Below, one piece after another: positions 9,069 through 18,690 of a stretch of 64,000 nucleotides of DNA (its first letter is position 1; the number at the start of each line of letters is the position of its first letter). This DNA is from Paenibacillus macerans (lineage in GTDB: Bacteria > Bacillota > Bacilli > Paenibacillales > Paenibacillaceae). Both the position numbers and the translations under genes were made by a program. The stretch is from contig NZ_JAMBOE010000008.1 in the NCBI RefSeq assembly GCF_023715465.1, forward strand, positions 186,001 through 250,000, read 5' to 3'. The notes under the pieces were generated by a model. It made no database searches, was not told the DNA's origin, and saw nothing but the letters and a program-made list of their open reading frames with translations.

Positions 9069-10310
9069 TTAAACCTCCCTTTTCCGGTATTCAGACGGTG
9101 TACAGCCGGTATACTTTTTGAAAACCTGGCTAAAGTATTGGGGATTGTCGCCAAAACCGACGATTTCCGCCAATGCTCCGACGGTCACATCATCCATTTT
9201 CGCAATGTGCTCCACTGCCTTTTCAATCCTTAGTTTAGTCAGATAGGTTGAGAATCGCTGGCCGGTTTCCTGCTTAAACAGCTTTCCCAGATAATCCGGG
9301 TTCATATATAGAATCTCATTGGCCACCATTTTAAGCGATAAATCAGGATTGCCCAGATTCTCTGTTAGCACTTCTATAACTCGGCTAATCACGGAAGACC
9401 GCTTTGACTTGAAACGATGATAGTAATCTTTTCTCGTGATAATGCTGCCTTCGCCCAAATAAAAACGATGCTCCAAACATTCCATAGCCTCACGGTACAG
9501 CTTTCTGGCGTTGCGGAAATAGTCCCCCTCACTTATGGCCACCGTGGTATCCCTTTTGAAATATTGCGCAATAATCTCTCTGACCCGGATAATTTTTTGC
9601 TGCAATTTCTCCGCGTCATGATCATCCTTGATCAGGAACAGCGCATATTCACCGATATGGGTAGTTACCAGGACCGAATCAAGGATCTCTGCTCCAATAT
9701 TTTTGATCGCAAACAAATGCTCATAAGAAAAATAACCTTCCAGCTTAAAGAGGATGAGTCTTATCTGCTGACGATTGATCTCAAACTGAAAAAGCTGCTG
9801 ATAAAATGATAAATCGTTGTCCAGGTAGCTCTTGCTGGTTAAAAATTCGGTCAACAGATGCGCTTTGGTATAAGGTTGAGCGTTTTCATATTTCTCCCGC
9901 AGCTCGCTGATAAAGGTTTCCTGAGCCTTCTTTTCGTTTAATTCATTTACGATATCGTTAAGTGCGGCCGTAATTTTAGCCTGATTGCATGGCTTTAACA
10001 AATAATTTTTAACCTCATATTGCATGGCGGTTCTGGCGTATTCAAATTCACTGTATCCGGACAAAAGGATAAATTTGATAGAAGGATACTCCCGATGAGC
10101 TTTTGAGACAAGACTAAGCCCGTCCATCCCCGGCATTTTGATATCACTGATCACAATATCGGGTTCCAGTTCAACCATTTTCGCATACGCATCAATCCCG
10201 TTTCTTGCCGTTGCTACAAGCTCTGTATCCAATGCTTCCCAATCGACCACACGGGCAATGCCTTCGACAATAATCTTTTCGTCATCTGCCAATAACACTT
10301 TATAGGACAT
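9069..10310 (-). CDS. YesN-type response regulator (receiver plus AraC DNA-binding domain)
   Basis: Transcription factor paired with the kinase encoded just upstream. The receiver domain covers about residues 1-120, with acidic DDE near residue 10, the phosphoacceptor region VISDIKMPGMDG near 55 and the conserved lysine in LLKPCN near 105. A central region follows, and the last 100 residues are an AraC-type helix-turn-helix (GFGDNPQYFSQVFKKYTG). I start at the ATG at 10310 (MSYKVLLADDE), which has GGGTGATC upstream; an in-frame extension to 10376 overlaps the kinase and is unlikely. The gene follows the kinase stop by 4 bases. Confidence 0.88.
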   Translation of the reverse strand: MSYKVLLADDEKIIVEGIARVVDWEALDTELVATARNGIDAYAKMVELEPDIVISDIKMPGMDGLSLVSKAHREYPSIKFILLSGYSEFEYARTAMQYEVKNYLLKPCNQAKITAALNDIVNELNEKKAQETFISELREKYENAQPYTKAHLLTEFLTSKSYLDNDLSFYQQLFQFEINRQQIRLILFKLEGYFSYEHLFAIKNIGAEILDSVLVTTHIGEYALFLIKDDHDAEKLQQKIIRVREIIAQYFKRDTTVAISEGDYFRNARKLYREAMECLEHRFYLGEGSIITRKDYYHRFKSKRSSVISRVIEVLTENLGNPDLSLKMVANEILYMNPDYLGKLFKQETGQRFSTYLTKLRIEKAVEHIAKMDDVTVGALAEIVGFGDNPQYFSQVFKKYTGCTPSEYRKREV

Positions 10311-10314
10311 CCGA

Positions 10315-11934
10315 TCACCCCGTTTGAACAGGTAGTACCACCGTAATGGCGGTCCCTTTTCCCGAAAGATTTTCAATGCTTAAGCCATAGTGTTCGCCAG
10401 CATAAAGCTTGATCCGGTCATCGATATTATTTAATCCTATTCCCGTACCTTTGGGATTTACTTGGCCTTCTTTTACTTTCTGAAGGATTAGCGGATCTAT
10501 GCCAGGCCCATTATCTTCAATCCGGATAAATAACCTGTCTTCTTCCTGATAAGCTTGTAATTTTATCACCGACAAATCGACCGAAGGCTCAACGGCATGC
10601 TTAAACGAGTTTTCCAGCAGCGGCTGCAAGATTAATTTGGGAATCTTATACTTTTTCACATAACCAGGAATGTCCATTTGGAAGTCGATCCGGTCGTCAA
10701 ACCGGTATTTTTGGATGGTTAAGTAACTGTTGACGATCTCAATTTCATCCTCGAATATAATGAAATCCTGGTTGAAATTTGTGGAGTATCTCATGAGATG
10801 GCCAAGGGCTTCCACCATGCTTGATATTTGCTCCTGTTGATTTATTTTCGCCAACCAGTTAACGGACTCCAGTGTATTGTATAAAAAATGCGGGTTAATC
10901 TGAGCCTGGAGCGCTTTAAATTCGGTTTCCTTGATCAGCAGCTGCTTGGAATAATTCTCCTGGATCAACTCATCGATTCTGTGGATCTTTCTTAAGAAAT
11001 TAAAACCAAGGGAAATCAGAAAAACGAACATGAACATAAACACCAGCACCAAGGTATATTTTGCGGCAGTTATCTTGGAAAACATCATGTTAAACGGAAT
11101 GAGGCTCCAGTATGTCCAGTCCTTAAAATCGGTTGTAATATGATTGACAAAGGTTCTTTCCCCATGAATGTCTTCAATACTATAGCCCTGAGCATTTTTG
11201 GCCTTGAAATGATATTCTTTCAAGTCATCCATGCCTTTTTCCGAATAGAAAACCTCATCCCCTTTTGTAATCACAATATTTCCTGCTATTTCGCCATGAG
11301 GTTTTGGTAAATCGCTTACAATTCTATTTAAATTAACACGAACAAGCAGTTTGCCGATGTTTTCAAAGTTCAGGTTCCCATAAGACCGGATCAGGCGAAC
11401 GGAAATCAGATCCCCATTGTATCCGGCAAGCTCCAGCCAATAGTTTTTCCCCTCATACTGATCCGCCTGGCTAAAAGCAAGTTCTTTATCCTGCTGCTGC
11501 AGGGGGTTACTGCTATCCCCGGCTAAAAATTCCCTTCCTGCCGAATCGTATAAATAAATGGCAGCAATATAATTTTCCGGATCCACATATTTCTCCAAGG
11601 CATCTCCCATTTTCTGTTCAAGCCGATAAAACTCATAGCCATCTACATTTGCTTGAAGATCCAGTAAAATTTTTTGAATGTACGGATCGACCACGATGTT
11701 ATAACTGACTTCCTCCACTCTTTCAAGCTCCTCTTCAATGCTGTTGGACGACATCATCAACACTTGCGAGGATTTGGCATAGATTTGCTCATCATAGAGG
11801 GAAAAGGCATATTGCAGACCTCCCAAGACAAGGACCAGCGTTGCCACCATAATTAATGTAATCGTGATTAAGAGCTTTACGTTTAGCTTTGCATTTTTAT
11901 AAAAGTTTACAAAACAGAACCATATCTTTTTCAT
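10315..11934 (-). CDS. YesM-type sensor histidine kinase
   Basis: Membrane sensor of the YesM/YesN type that controls carbohydrate genes. There is a first membrane helix near the N-terminus (LLITITLIMVATLVLVLGG), an extracellular sensor domain of about 250 residues, a second helix (YTLVLVFMFMFVFLISLGF), a HAMP-like linker, the phosphoacceptor motif INPHFLYNTLE, and an ATP-binding domain with NSFKHAVE, DNGPGI and GTGIGLNN. The start is uncertain: MKKIWF at 11934 fits the family, with AAGGGAG 12 bases upstream. A longer frame to a GTG at 11991 would run into a terminator-like hairpin. Confidence 0.85.
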   Translation of the reverse strand: MKKIWFCFVNFYKNAKLNVKLLITITLIMVATLVLVLGGLQYAFSLYDEQIYAKSSQVLMMSSNSIEEELERVEEVSYNIVVDPYIQKILLDLQANVDGYEFYRLEQKMGDALEKYVDPENYIAAIYLYDSAGREFLAGDSSNPLQQQDKELAFSQADQYEGKNYWLELAGYNGDLISVRLIRSYGNLNFENIGKLLVRVNLNRIVSDLPKPHGEIAGNIVITKGDEVFYSEKGMDDLKEYHFKAKNAQGYSIEDIHGERTFVNHITTDFKDWTYWSLIPFNMMFSKITAAKYTLVLVFMFMFVFLISLGFNFLRKIHRIDELIQENYSKQLLIKETEFKALQAQINPHFLYNTLESVNWLAKINQQEQISSMVEALGHLMRYSTNFNQDFIIFEDEIEIVNSYLTIQKYRFDDRIDFQMDIPGYVKKYKIPKLILQPLLENSFKHAVEPSVDLSVIKLQAYQEEDRLFIRIEDNGPGIDPLILQKVKEGQVNPKGTGIGLNNIDDRIKLYAGEHYGLSIENLSGKGTAITVVLPVQTG

Positions 11935-11980
11935 GGAATCCAATAGCTCCCTTGGTTGGGAAATCATTTCTTCATTGATA

Positions 11981-12017
11981 TAAAAAAGCACCCTAATCTT
12001 CTTGCCTAAGGGTACTT
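11981..12017 (-). terminator. Terminator-like hairpin ahead of the sensor kinase gene
   Basis: On the minus strand AAGTACCC and GGGTGCTT form an 8-bp stem (one G-T pair) around an 16-base loop, followed by TTTTTTA. It lies upstream of the kinase start with no gene before it on that strand, so it may be a leader attenuator. Confidence 0.4.
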
Positions 12018-12237
12018 GGATTTCCTCTATTTGTATAATACGTAAAATGCTTAAGATGTTATATGATGCAATTCACTCAAATATTGTCCTAAACAAGATA
12101 CAACACGTTTTTTTCACAATACTGTAACAAAAGTAGCCCGTTTGAGTCATTTAATTTATTGCATCTTTAAATTAATATTTGTTTGTCGTGATCGATAAAT
12201 AGTTTGAAACTAATATAAACAGTAGAAGGAGATTGAT

Positions 12238-13617
12238 ATGAACAACAAAAACACATTCAATCCTTTCCTAAGACTTCATTTTTATGCTGCTTGGTTTATT
12301 ACACCCCTGCTTTTAACATTGACCCTATCGGGCATCGGTTTTTTATTTTATACGGATGTCGAAAAAAACATTTATCAGAAAGAATTTTTCGGGCAAAGCG
12401 ATATAAAAGTTAATCAAAGCATAGATCAAGCTATTAAGGAAATAAGCAACAAATACCCGGGTTATAAAATCGGGAAAATCAGCATGATGGAGAAACCCTA
12501 TAACAATAGAGTTACGATCAGCAATGATGAAGGCGATTCTCGTTATATTTTTCTAGACCACAACAATCAAATCATCGCTGCTCAAAATGCTAAATACACT
12601 TACTCCAATTTTATGAGGAACTTTCATAGTTCCCTTTTTACGGAAAGTACATTTATACGATATTTAGTCGAATTGACAGCTTGTTGGACCCTATTTCTGA
12701 TCGCTTCAGGGATATATATGACTTTTAAAAAGAAGTTGCTTGCAAACAGGTCGGAAAAAGGGACGAACCCGTTTAAATTCCAAAAGATTCACGCTATTTT
12801 GGGACTTGTCATTGCGATACCTTTAGTTGTCATTGTATTAACGGGCATCCCTTGGTCCGTATTTATGGGAAGTCACATTAGTAAGTTTGGCCAAGAGCAT
12901 CCTGAATTAGGCAGAACCGAATTACGTTATAACCCGCCGCAATCTGATGTGGATGAGATTCCTTGGGCTACGAGAAGCTTGGATCAGCCTACCTCAAATC
13001 ATGCAGGACATACAGGACATGCAGACCATCAGGCTACCGTAAATGTAAATATGAACAATCCGCATCAACAAAGCTTGGCATCTATCATCAACAAGGCCCG
13101 AAACGAAAATATTGTCAAACCGTTCTCGATCGTCTACCCTGCTGATGAACATGGCGTGTTTACGGTTTCCAAAGGAAGCAATACAGGCGTCACAGGGCTG
13201 GATGTCAGCCCGTACGAAGAAACAACCGCCTATTTCGATCAATATTCCGGTAAATTAATTGCCAGAATAAACTTTGATGATTATGGAATAATCGGAAAAT
13301 GGTTTACTTGGGGAATTCCTCTTCATGAAGGACACTTGTTTGGGATTGCGAATCAAATTCTAAACTTGCTTGTTTGCATCGCATTCCTTGCAGCAATAGC
13401 TATGGGATTCTTCTCATGGATGAAAAAAATGAAACCCGGAAACTTGAATTGGCCTAAACGAATAAATAAACCATGGTCTATTGGAGCTATACTCTCCTTG
13501 CTAATACTAGGCATACTTATGCCCCTGTTTGGTTTATCTGTACTAATCATATTTATTATTGAAAGTATCATTTACTACTCTACCAAGAATAAAAGTAACG
13601 TACGGACTGCAGGGTAA
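12238..13617 (+). CDS. PepSY-TM domain membrane protein with a histidine-rich insert
   Basis: A PepSY-associated membrane protein of 459 residues. The first helix (residues about 14-38) is followed by a PepSY domain (about 50-130) with NKYPGYKIGKIS. A second and third helix follow (about 140-160 and 185-210), then a large extracytoplasmic region and C-terminal helices. Proteins of this type are often found near iron, copper or siderophore genes, and some are proposed reductases. Near residues 255-270 there is a histidine cluster (HAGHTGHADHQ) that could bind metal. Start ATG has a good AGAAGGAG site. I see no clear Fur or Zur box upstream. The exact role is unknown. Confidence 0.75.
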   Translation: MNNKNTFNPFLRLHFYAAWFITPLLLTLTLSGIGFLFYTDVEKNIYQKEFFGQSDIKVNQSIDQAIKEISNKYPGYKIGKISMMEKPYNNRVTISNDEGDSRYIFLDHNNQIIAAQNAKYTYSNFMRNFHSSLFTESTFIRYLVELTACWTLFLIASGIYMTFKKKLLANRSEKGTNPFKFQKIHAILGLVIAIPLVVIVLTGIPWSVFMGSHISKFGQEHPELGRTELRYNPPQSDVDEIPWATRSLDQPTSNHAGHTGHADHQATVNVNMNNPHQQSLASIINKARNENIVKPFSIVYPADEHGVFTVSKGSNTGVTGLDVSPYEETTAYFDQYSGKLIARINFDDYGIIGKWFTWGIPLHEGHLFGIANQILNLLVCIAFLAAIAMGFFSWMKKMKPGNLNWPKRINKPWSIGAILSLLILGILMPLFGLSVLIIFIIESIIYYSTKNKSNVRTAG

Positions 13618-13647
13618 AGTACGGCGGATGTACACGATAAGCAATCT

Positions 13648-13698
13648 AAGTAAACTAAGAAGAACCCTTAATAAATTAGGGTTCTTCTTAGTTTACTT
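13648..13698. repeat. Perfect 21-bp inverted repeat between convergent genes
   Basis: Arms 13648-13668 and 13678-13698 are perfectly complementary across a 9-base loop (TAATAAATT). Neither side has a strong T-run. It lies between the convergent PepSY and ABC-transporter genes, so it most likely stops transcription in both directions. Confidence 0.7.
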
Positions 13699-13739
13699 GC
13701 TGTATATAATCGCGATGTGCTTCTCTGTTTGTTTAGTTG

Positions 13740-14501
13740 CTAAAAAATTGAAATGAGCTCTTTGGTATACGGGTGCCGTTCAACGGACAACAAGTGATCG
13801 CGATGGAATTGATCGACAAGCCGCCCTTCTTTCATCACCAGAATTCGCCCGCTCATTTGCGCGACAGCGGCCAAATCGTGCGAAATGAATAAATAAGAAA
13901 GATTCAAAGATAAGCGAAGCTCCGCCAATAAAGCAAGAATCGCCCCTTGTGAGATCACATCCAGGCTTGCGGTAGGTTCATCCAATACAAGAAGTTCCGG
14001 TTCGATGCTGATCGCACGGGCAATCGTCACCCGCTGGCGTTGCCCGCCGCTTAATTCATGGGGATAGCGGTCCGCCAGGCTCTCCGGCAGCTGGGCGGCT
14101 TCAAGAAGTTGCTTCACAAAGGCCTTCTTTGAGGTATAGGAAAAATGCCGCAGATTCAGCTGTTTTCGATACTGTTCGTATGGATCGATTAGGGAATCTT
14201 TTATTTTTAGCTTCGGGTTCAACGCGGCCGATGGATTTTGCAGCACAATCTGCATTTTTTGCCGATAAGCGTGCAATTGGCGCTCATTCAGGCGTTCAAT
14301 CGCTTCATTCTTAAAATAAATCGAACCTCCGTCTATCGTTTCGATGCGCAGCAAACAGCGAGCAAGCGTGCTTTTGCCGCAGCCGCTTTCACCGACAAGA
14401 CCAAGACATTCGCCTTGATGCAGTTCAAAGGAGAGCGGATGAATCGCCGTTTTTTGCCCTTGATAGGATTTGGTCAGGTTTTTCACCGTAAGCAACTTCA
14501 T
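13740..14501 (-). CDS. Nik/Opp/Cnt-type ABC transporter ATPase (second ATPase)
   Basis: ATP-binding subunit, OppF/NikE/CntF position, of a peptide/nickel-family importer. It has Walker A GESGCGKST (about residue 37), signature LSGGQRQRV (about 150), Walker B LLVLDEPTASLD and the switch histidine in FISHD. The 253 residues are typical. Its start overlaps the end of the preceding ATPase gene by 4 bases (ATGA type). It is the last gene of a five-gene operon driven by the Zur box at 18691, so the cargo is probably zinc or a zinc-binding small molecule rather than peptide. That is inference from regulation. Confidence 0.88.
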   Translation of the reverse strand: MKLLTVKNLTKSYQGQKTAIHPLSFELHQGECLGLVGESGCGKSTLARCLLRIETIDGGSIYFKNEAIERLNERQLHAYRQKMQIVLQNPSAALNPKLKIKDSLIDPYEQYRKQLNLRHFSYTSKKAFVKQLLEAAQLPESLADRYPHELSGGQRQRVTIARAISIEPELLVLDEPTASLDVISQGAILALLAELRLSLNLSYLFISHDLAAVAQMSGRILVMKEGRLVDQFHRDHLLSVERHPYTKELISIF

Positions 14502-15298
14502 ACGATCTCCGCCTCCCGCACACTTGTTGAAAGGAAGCGATCAATCGTCGGGGCCGCGTTGATTAATTGCTTGGTATACGCATGCTGCGGGTTGTCTAGC
14601 ACATGATCTTTTTCTCCTGCTTCAACCACTTGGCCTTCTTTCATGACAGCGATGCGGTTCGCATAACGTTTCACGGGGCGCCAATCATGCGTAATAAACA
14701 GTATGGCAAAGCCGGTTTCCTGCTGTCTCTTTGCCAGCAACTCCAAAATCTTGTGCCCGGAGACACTATCCAATGCCGTGGTGATTTCATCGGCGATCAA
14801 TAAATCCGGCGACAGCAGCAGCGCCATTGCAATGGAGACACGCTGAAGCTGCCCCCCGCTTAACTGAAACGGATATCGCTTGTATACAGATTCATCCAAC
14901 CCGACGGAATCAAGCGCGTCCAATGCGCTTCGTTGCCGGGCTCGGGAATCGGAGTTGCCGTGAGCTTTCTGGTATTCTTCAAAGTGTTGGCCAATCGTTC
15001 TAAAGGGGGTAAAAGAACCCTGATAATCCTGAAACACATAAGATAGTTTTGAGCCGCGAATCGTTCTCAACTGTCCAGGCGATAAAGCAAATAAATCCCG
15101 TTCCTTATAAAAAATGCTCCCCTCTGCCTGCACATTAGGGGGAAGCATGCGGCCGATGGCTTGAGAGAGCAATGTTTTCCCGCTCCCGCTTTGTCCAACC
15201 AGGGCATGCCAATCTCCCTCGCGAATAGAGAGCGATACGTTGTCGACAAGTTTCTTGTCTCCGCTGCGAATCGATACCTGTCTGATCGACAACATCAC
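14498..15298 (-). CDS. Nik/Opp/Cnt-type ABC transporter ATPase (first ATPase)
   Basis: ATP-binding subunit, OppD/NikD/CntD position. Walker A is GQSGSGKTLL (about residue 36), the signature LSGGQLQRV and the switch region FITHD. Walker B reads LLIADEITTALD, where the usual DEPTxxLD proline is replaced by isoleucine; this variant is common in NikD-type subunits. The 266 residues lack the long C-terminal iron-sulfur-type extension of full OppD proteins, as in short NikD/CntD forms. It overlaps both neighbours by 4 bases, indicating translational coupling. Confidence 0.88.
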   Translation of the reverse strand: MMLSIRQVSIRSGDKKLVDNVSLSIREGDWHALVGQSGSGKTLLSQAIGRMLPPNVQAEGSIFYKERDLFALSPGQLRTIRGSKLSYVFQDYQGSFTPFRTIGQHFEEYQKAHGNSDSRARQRSALDALDSVGLDESVYKRYPFQLSGGQLQRVSIAMALLLSPDLLIADEITTALDSVSGHKILELLAKRQQETGFAILFITHDWRPVKRYANRIAVMKEGQVVEAGEKDHVLDNPQHAYTKQLINAAPTIDRFLSTSVREAEIV

Positions 15299-16143
15299 GA
15301 TTGCACCTCCTTCTTGACATCAAAACGATCGCGCAAATAATCCCCCAGCATATTCGTCAGCAGCACGGCAACCACGATCGCCAAACCGGGATAGATCATG
15401 AATTCGGGTTTGGACTGAAAATAAGGCCGGGCATCGTTCAGCATGGCCCCCCATTCAGGTGTCGGCGGCTGCACTCCAAGGCCAATGTAAGAAAAGGCCG
15501 AAATGAGCAAAATCACTTTTCCAAGATCGAGACTGGCGAGTACGAGAACATGCCCTGCAATATGAGGAAATAAATGCTTGCGCATGATCTTGCCGGAAGA
15601 CAGTCCGTTTGTTCGGGCAATGAGCACATAGTCTTTTTGGGACTCCGCTAAAACGGTGCTGCGAACAAGGCGGGCATAACTGACCCACTTTACGATGACA
15701 ATCGCCAACACCAGGTTGCCGATCCCCGCTCCAAGCAAACCGCTCAGGACAATGGCCACAATCGTATCCGGAAAGGCCAAAAATCCATCGGCTATGCGCA
15801 TAAAAATCCGATCCACCAGCCCGCGTCTAAATCCGGAGATCAGACCGAACGGGATCCCGATGACGAGGGAAACGATCAAGGCCAGCAAGCTGTAACCAAT
15901 GGTTTGCTGTCCCCCTAACAAGAGCCTGGTCAGCACATCCCGACCAAGCTGATCGGTCCCCAGCGGATGCTGCAGGCTTATTCCCTGAAGGCGATTGTCC
16001 AGATTCGTTAATGTTGGATCATGACGCAAGACAAAAAAGGCATAAATGGCGACTATACTTGCAAGGAGTACGAACATCCATGCGATCCCCCCCAGCCATC
16101 CGCGCTTTTTTGCTTTTGGCCATGGTAAAGACGATCCTTTCAT
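15295..16143 (-). CDS. Nik/Opp/Cnt-type ABC permease (NikC/CntC-like)
   Basis: Inner-membrane permease of 282 residues with about six helices. The family pattern TNLDNRLQGISLQHPLGTDQ followed by LGRDVLTRLLLGG near residue 65 marks OppC/NikC subunits, and the ATPase-docking loop is near RTNGLSSGKIMRKHLFPH. It overlaps both neighbouring genes by 4 bases. It works with the NikB-like permease to form the channel. Confidence 0.88.
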   Translation of the reverse strand: MKGSSLPWPKAKKRGWLGGIAWMFVLLASIVAIYAFFVLRHDPTLTNLDNRLQGISLQHPLGTDQLGRDVLTRLLLGGQQTIGYSLLALIVSLVIGIPFGLISGFRRGLVDRIFMRIADGFLAFPDTIVAIVLSGLLGAGIGNLVLAIVIVKWVSYARLVRSTVLAESQKDYVLIARTNGLSSGKIMRKHLFPHIAGHVLVLASLDLGKVILLISAFSYIGLGVQPPTPEWGAMLNDARPYFQSKPEFMIYPGLAIVVAVLLTNMLGDYLRDRFDVKKEVQS

Positions 16144-17087
16144 CCGCCCATCGCCCTTTCCTTTAGTCTCATCTCAGGGTTTAAATACCGGTAAGATAAG
16201 TCCACGCACGTATTCACAATAAAAACAATCACCGCCATCATGAGAATGTATCCCTGAATGAGCGGATAATCGCGCCCGCGTATGGCATCCACAACAAGTT
16301 TGCCGATCCCCGGATACGCAAACAATACTTCAATGACCAGCACGCCGCCAATCAAGCTTCCCAAGCTGACTCCAAAAAAGGTAATGACGGGGGGAAGGCT
16401 GTGCCGGAACGCATGGATGAAAAATATTCTCCGCTCGGATAACCCGCGCGCCCTCGCCGCACGGATAAATTCCTGGCTGAGCGAATCAAGCAAGCTGGAA
16501 CGAAGCAAACGAACATATACACTGGAGATCGCTAGGCCCAGCGTCAGAGACGGCAGGACCCATGTGAGCAGGCCGTCTCTCCCCATGGTGGGAAGCCAGT
16601 TTAACCGCACACCGAATAAATCAATAAACAGCAGGCCAAGCCAAAAACTGGGGACGGCCGCTCCAAGAATGGAGAGGATTCTGCCCACATGATCTATCCA
16701 GCTATTCCGGTAAAGAGCGGATAGCGAACCAAGCGGAATCGACACGACTAACATGACGATGAGTGCGCCAACCGCCAATTCCAGGGTAGCGGGCAGCCCT
16801 CTGAAAATGACATCCATGGCGGGCTGGCCGGTCATATAAGAGTTACCGAAATCAAGCTGAATGAATGAGAGCAGCCAACGTCCATATTGAACAAGCAGCG
16901 GGTCGTTGAATCCCAGCTCCTCTCTCAAGGCCTCTACTTGCGCTTGACTAACGGATAGTTCATCCACATTCAAAATGGTTAAAACCGGATCACCAGGCGC
17001 AAGCCGAATAAACAAAAAGCTGACAAACGTTATGAATAACAAAAACAACAGAACTTCCAGAAACTTACGAATCAAAATTTGAATCAC
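16140..17087 (-). CDS. Nik/Opp/Cnt-type ABC permease (NikB/CntB-like)
   Basis: Inner-membrane permease of 315 residues. The N-terminal helix ends with SFLFIRLAPGDPVLTIL, the OppB/NikB hallmark. A helix-rich core follows, with the docking loop near ARARGLSERRIFFIHAFRH and the conserved C-terminal stretch VLFAYPGIGKLVVDAIRGRDYPLIQG. It begins directly after the solute-binding gene stops and overlaps the next permease gene by 4 bases. Confidence 0.88.
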   Translation of the reverse strand: MIQILIRKFLEVLLFLLFITFVSFLFIRLAPGDPVLTILNVDELSVSQAQVEALREELGFNDPLLVQYGRWLLSFIQLDFGNSYMTGQPAMDVIFRGLPATLELAVGALIVMLVVSIPLGSLSALYRNSWIDHVGRILSILGAAVPSFWLGLLFIDLFGVRLNWLPTMGRDGLLTWVLPSLTLGLAISSVYVRLLRSSLLDSLSQEFIRAARARGLSERRIFFIHAFRHSLPPVITFFGVSLGSLIGGVLVIEVLFAYPGIGKLVVDAIRGRDYPLIQGYILMMAVIVFIVNTCVDLSYRYLNPEMRLKERAMGG

Positions 17088-18674
17088 TTAATTCACATCC
17101 AACCGGTTTGTGATCATGTAATATTCGCTCCGGGTTGTTACCCAATTTTTCACTTTGTTTTCGTTATAGGCCACAATGGTCGAAGGATGCAGAACAAACG
17201 AATTAATCCGGTTTTCGTGGACATAATCGGCGATTTGCTCGGCCAGCAGCGCGCGTTCCTCCTGACTGACCGTTTGATTGAGTTTATCGATCATGGCCGT
17301 CAGTTCGGGTTCCTGAGCGCCGCTAAAGTTGAGGGCGCCCGTAGGGTGATACGTCGCATTCAAGTAATAGCCTGCATCCCCGCGCGGGGCGGTTAGATTG
17401 CTATACGTCGCAAGATCCCAATCGCGGTTGGACGCCATGTATTCTTCAGGAACATCAATCTGGCGGATGTCAACTTCGATTCCGATCTGTTTGGCGTCCG
17501 ACTGAAAAACTTGGGCGATTAACGGCAGATCGGCTCTTGCGCTATACGTTAGCAGGATAAATTTGAGCGGTTCGCCGTCTTTTTGCATTTTTCCGTCTAC
17601 AAGGGAGTATCCTGCTTTTTTCAAGTATTCAATCGCCACGTCGGCTCCGGTGTCATTCTGTTCATACTTTGGCGCGAACGGCAGCGACGGTAAAAATGGC
17701 CCGACCGCGGGCTCAGCGTAGCCTAACAAAATGGTATCGACAATCTTCTGCCGATTGATGAGCGCATCAACCGCCCGGCGGACATTGACGTCCTGCAAGC
17801 TTTTACGCTGCATATTCATGGTCATTTGGTGTACACGAAAGGTTGCGGTGGATTCCACTTTAATTCCATTCTGATCCTGCAAAGATTCCAGACTTTCCAC
17901 TTCCGGACGATAAACGATATCCACTTGCCCGGATTTCAAGGCAAGCGTGCGAGCATTCGCATCCTCATTAAAAGCAAACGTTACGGAATCCAGCTTGGAA
18001 GCTCCGTCCCAGTAATCATCATAGCGCTCGAGCTCAAGCTTGCTCCCCGGCGAGAACGACTTTAATACGAAAGGGCCGGTTCCTACAGGATGGTTGACAA
18101 TGTCTTCTGCCGCTGCATCGATAATGGAGACATTCGGGTTCACAAGCTCGGATACGAACTCGGGAAAGGGCGCCTTGGTTTTTATTTTCAGCGTATAATC
18201 GTCTACCGTTTCGATTTTTTCGATTTTGAGCGCATTTTGAATCGCCACACTTTCCTTCAATGCGCGTTCAAGAGAAGCTTTCACCGCTTCCGCATTCATT
18301 TTCTTACCGTTATGAAACGTGACGTTTTCCCGAACTTTAATCGTCCAATGCTGACCATCCGCACCTTCCCAGCTTTCCGCCAGCCAAGGCGCAATGGACA
18401 GATTGTCTTCGTCCAGGCGTACCAGCGTCTCCGTTATCCCTGCCCGCAGCGGGACATAACTTGTATCCACATGGGGGTCTAAAGAATTTGTTGAGAAATT
18501 ATATAGAAAATGAACGTGCTTCTTTGCTTCATGGCTTTGACCGGATTGAGTACAAGCGCTGAGCAAACCGATACTGATCAATAAGATCACAAGCTTCGGA
18601 AAGTGATTTCTTAAGAACCTATGGTATTTTTTATTTTTATCAGGGTAATGGCGATTGCTTTTATTAAATTTCAT
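17088..18674 (-). CDS. Nik/Cnt-type solute-binding lipoprotein, Zur-controlled
   Basis: Family-5 solute-binding lipoprotein of 528 residues. After a basic N-terminus the signal ends at lipobox ISIGLLSAC (Cys about residue 41). Family motifs include LRAGITETLVRLDED, WTIKVRENVTFHNGKKM and the core VRRAVDALINRQKIVD. Its start is only 17 bases downstream of a 14/15 Zur operator, so it should be induced by zinc starvation. In S. aureus CntA, a relative, binds staphylopine-metal. Whether this one binds free metal, an opine metallophore or histidine-metal cannot be decided from sequence. A second complete operon of the same type lies at 57.2-62.3 kb. Confidence 0.85.
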   Translation of the reverse strand: MKFNKSNRHYPDKNKKYHRFLRNHFPKLVILLISIGLLSACTQSGQSHEAKKHVHFLYNFSTNSLDPHVDTSYVPLRAGITETLVRLDEDNLSIAPWLAESWEGADGQHWTIKVRENVTFHNGKKMNAEAVKASLERALKESVAIQNALKIEKIETVDDYTLKIKTKAPFPEFVSELVNPNVSIIDAAAEDIVNHPVGTGPFVLKSFSPGSKLELERYDDYWDGASKLDSVTFAFNEDANARTLALKSGQVDIVYRPEVESLESLQDQNGIKVESTATFRVHQMTMNMQRKSLQDVNVRRAVDALINRQKIVDTILLGYAEPAVGPFLPSLPFAPKYEQNDTGADVAIEYLKKAGYSLVDGKMQKDGEPLKFILLTYSARADLPLIAQVFQSDAKQIGIEVDIRQIDVPEEYMASNRDWDLATYSNLTAPRGDAGYYLNATYHPTGALNFSGAQEPELTAMIDKLNQTVSQEERALLAEQIADYVHENRINSFVLHPSTIVAYNENKVKNWVTTRSEYYMITNRLDVN

Positions 18675-18690
18675 TGTAAGTACTCCTTTT

